The notes under the pieces: model-generated | Database searches by the model: none | Told to the model about the DNA's origin: nothing | Seen by the model: the letters and a program-made list of their open reading frames with translations, nothing else | Part shown: piece by piece, positions 61,409-64,000 of the stretch | How positions within the stretch are numbered: the first letter of the stretch is position 1 | Layout of the letters: every line of letters starts with the position of its first letter | NCBI GenBank assembly: GCA_003640385.1 | Contig: RCAB01000002.1 | Span: 372,001 to 436,000 of the forward strand | Direction: 5' to 3' | Origin: Setaria digitata | Lineage: Eukaryota; Nematoda; Chromadorea; Rhabditida; Setariidae | DNA length: 64,000 nucleotides | Made by a program: the position numbers and the translations under genes

Positions 61409-63341
61409 TCAATTATCGAACTGTTGCACTTGCTTGACCACTAAATCGGCAATTTGTTGATGTGCTTCCTCTGTTGGATGAAATGCTCCAAAACTATTGC
61501 CTTGCAATCGAATCGAGTCGCTTATACTTCTAAAATTCGAAGTATTTCAGTTTATTCATGTATGATTCGTTAGATTTATTTTATCTTCCCTTAAATTTAA
61601 CAAGTAATTGTAACATCCCTGTATTTTTAAAACGTTAAATTATCGCTTTTAAATCTTTTAAAAGTATAAGTACCTGAAATTGAGCTATTATATTTCTTAC
61701 TTGTTACTGTAATCGAAAATTACATAACCAAACACGATATGTGTGATACATAATGGCTTTGGTGAAAGTTCTCTACGCTCTTGGATAACTGTCGGTTGTG
61801 TATTCAGAACGAGTGAGTAAACTTACCTGATCAGTGACTTGGAAGAGCAGCATCCACGTGACCGGAACAGTTCAGCGACTCCTTCAATTGCTGTCCAGCC
61901 GTACTGTTTCGATTTTTTCGTTATCAGTCTATTAATTCGTTGCAAAATTTTTTTCTCCGCCAACATTAAGTTTTCTGTGCTTATCTATGAGTAATTTCAA
62001 ACTTGTTCTTGCTTTAAGGAAAAGGATTTCGCATTCCAACAACAAACATGCCATAGGAATACATCGACGTATGCTTTCTCGATACTAACGCACTAATTCC
62101 GACTTCAAAGAGCAATCCCCGCATTAAGAACTTACCCTCTGGCTCATAGACTTCTCATTAACGAAGAACAACCTTATTCTCTTCTCTTAATTTTAACAAT
62201 GCCTAGACACAGATTTCCCTACCAAATATTGTATGAAATAGTACTTGTCGCATGTCGGCGCAATCCGCATCCACCACACCTTGCTCATTGCGTGTTAGAT
62301 CGAAGTAATGTGGTATGACAACCTGAACAGCCCAGGTAATTTCTTAATTTCTAATTTTTAAATTTAATTTCAAACACTTTTCGTGCTACACTTAGCTTCA
62401 ATTAATAAAATCGAAACTAATGAAGAATAAGTAATGAAGAACTTGATTTTTAATTAAGTTCTTCATTAGTTTCGATTTATTAATTAAAGCTGAGTATAAT
62501 ACGAAAAGTATTTGAGAAAAGACGATGGGGGGGAGGGGGGGGCACTATATAAAGCAAATGCAGCGATAATTTTGGAAGAGCTTGAATTTTTAAAATACTA
62601 CCTGGTTAGGTTTTAGTTTCTGGATAGCAATAGCGACTCGATCTAACTGATGTGATGTGTAGAAGAAACGCATATCAATTGTTGAAAACAGAGAACCTGT
62701 TGGACCCCAAATTAAAGTGGACAATATTTCCGAATAGCCGATATCATTACCACCAACTGACATCATCAACAAATCTGGGCCAGCACCTCTGAAATTTAAT
62801 TCATCTTCAGTCTCAGCAAATTTTCAAGCTATTTTAAAGGTATTCTAAAAGTCCTTTGGGCGGAGTTTTCTTTTGTTGACTCTAAGAAGTCAATAAGAGA
62901 CTGAATTTTTTTTTGCAAAGCATAAGCTCAAAAAAGAAACATATAGCTAAGAATTCATTTTATTGGATAAATTTTGGAATAATTTAAAGGAAATTTTGTT
63001 TACGTCGTGATTTCGATAGTTTTGTTAAAGTATTTTAATAAGGGAAATTCTAACCTAATTTATTGGACCCAGGAGTGCTTGAAATGTGGATAGTTCGTTT
63101 TTTAATTTAAAAGTTAATGTTTTTGTCACTGCCATATCAGTATTAAGAAACCTTATGAGTGTGATCTGTTCCAAGATACTAATTTGTGAAGTACTATTGA
63201 AGACGACTAGGATTCCATTATCGACAGAGGCGCCAGTACATGGTAAATAAGTAAAATGTACAGCACTCTGTTCCAAGATCGAACTAGTGACTCGTTCGAA
63301 CACTTTATAGGCCCAAGATCGAGAACTTCGATGACATCGAT
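61409..63341 (-). CDS. SGNH/GDSL esterase, SEST-like, 5' partial
   Basis: Five exons in coding order: 63152-63341, 62602-62788, 62245-62322, 61827-61903, 61409-61529; 653 bases, phases consistent. The visible protein has the blocks of the SGNH hydrolase superfamily: RCHRSSRSWAYKVFERV and TYLPCTGASVDNGI, typical of secreted SEST-type esterases; PDLLMMSVGGNDIGYSEI, the block III GGND with catalytic Asn; and GAFHPTEEAHQQIADLV, block V with catalytic His. Members hydrolyse ester bonds in lipids or other acyl esters; the substrate is unknown here. Cysteines (CHRS, PCTGA, DADCADM, RGCC) suggest a secreted, disulfide-bonded protein. The first visible exon needs one base from an upstream exon, and the block I GDS serine is not found in 63342-64000, so the 5' end is outside the window. 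The intron 62323-62601 holds a fold-back element. Confidence 0.85.
62369..62514. mobile_element. Fold-back / MITE-like inverted repeat
   Basis: Two arms of about 59 bases (62369-62427 and 62456-62514) are imperfect reverse complements. Shared blocks include ACTTTTCGT, AGCTT.AATTAATAAA and TCGAAACTAATGAAGAA. An inner perfect 12-base stem AATGAAGAACTT pairs 62433-62444 with 62457-62468. Lies in the second visible intron of the esterase gene. Structure suggests a miniature inverted-repeat element; no transposase is present. Confidence 0.65.
62527..62542 (+). repeat. Poly-G tract G7-A-G8
   Basis: Sixteen bases, all G except one A, only 12 bases after the fold-back element, in an otherwise AT-rich intron. 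It could form a G-quadruplex on the plus strand, the non-template of the minus-strand gene being the C-rich one. Confidence 0.9.
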
Positions 63342-64000
63342 CTACAATATCGTATACTACTAATTGAACGATAATTAGTTTCTTTTTTAAGAAGTAGAAA
63401 ATAGGATTTAAAATATTTGAAGAGTATGATGAAATTCATCTTCGATATTCAATCAGATGAGTCCCTGTATTACTTTAACCTTTCCTTCCTTTGGAATAAT
63501 TAATGAAACGAGGCTATAATTAATTTAGTCTTCATAATTAGCAATTTTTCTTTGTGCACTGAAATGACAGGCCTCTCGAACTTTATTTATGCTCCTTTCG
63601 TCTTTCCTCCAGAGACACTTCCAAAGATACCTTTTTAGACAAATAAGTGTCAGGTGATTTGTGTTCTACTTGGAGAAACACTTCGTTTCGGAAAAGCATT
63701 GAACCTATAGAAAAGAGCAATGAATGCGAGTTTTCTTCTTTATAATGAGAGGTAATTAAGAAAACTTTAGCAAGATTTGAGGGGCTCTCTTTTCGTGACC
63801 CAAAGACCTCCTCTGCATGTTGGCTGAATTCTTTGATGTTGCCGCAAATTATTGCTACTCCCTTCGCTGAACAAGCATCATTTCATCCAGTCAGATACGG
63901 TTACTAATCGCTAGAGTCTTTTTGCAAATGTTCTCTACTGTACAAAGCAATTACTACATGCATCTAGGGCTAAGCTCAAATTTAAACACTAACTTGGGAT
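63342..64000. other. Upstream intron of the esterase gene, no exon seen
   Basis: No coding segment with a GDS motif or an in-phase donor was found on the minus strand. Most simply this is intron, with the first exon or exons beyond the window edge. Confidence 0.45.

Overview
The window is AT-rich eukaryotic DNA with many short-to-medium introns (T-rich TTTCAG-type acceptors, GTAAGT-like donors), long homopolymer runs and no prokaryotic gene organisation. The best-resolved genes are a UNC-70-type beta-spectrin, a BMS1 ribosome-biogenesis GTPase and an ARHGAP11A/RGA-3/4-like RhoGAP. Several start codons lie a few bases after a consensus 3' splice site, as expected for spliced-leader trans-splicing. 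Together this points to a nematode. A clade III (spirurid/filarial) worm is my inference; species cannot be told from the sequence alone.

Layout. (1) <250-7856, plus strand: BMS1, 22 visible exons, 5' end outside the window. (2) 8341-9982, plus strand: a small multi-pass membrane protein of unknown function starting about 380 bp after the BMS1 polyadenylation signal, in an operon-like arrangement. (3) 10987-18815, minus strand: a 22-exon, 1152-residue RhoGAP protein, tail to tail with gene 2. (4) 18968-19695, plus strand: a weakly supported divergent locus. (5) 19696-32303: about 12.6 kb with no convincing gene. (6) 32304-47742, minus strand: complete beta-spectrin, 39 exons, 2341 residues (two CH domains, spectrin repeats, PH domain), with a probable alternative short 3' end lacking the PH domain. 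(7) 47746-61408: about 13.7 kb without a convincing gene, but holding a degenerate LTR-retrotransposon remnant at about 54.84-55.72 kb, with a tandem duplication and one ambiguous base. (8) 61409-63341, minus strand: the 3' five exons of an SGNH/GDSL esterase of the SEST-like type; its 5' end, including the expected catalytic serine, lies beyond the right edge.

How they work together. The genes are mostly independent housekeeping or cytoskeletal functions: BMS1 in 40S subunit assembly, the RhoGAP in RhoA/cortical actomyosin control, beta-spectrin in the submembrane skeleton. The only structural linkage suggested is the BMS1/membrane-protein pair. I reconstructed exon chains by hand; reading phase is consistent across every junction of the BMS1, membrane-protein, RhoGAP, spectrin and esterase models, including two GC-AG introns. 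I saw no tRNA, rRNA, CRISPR array or prokaryotic feature. The clearest unusual items are the PH-less spectrin terminus, the retroelement remnant whose two ends recur in spectrin intron 1, the fold-back element plus G-run in the esterase intron, and the SEST-like esterase itself. I did not find an undescribed multi-gene system.
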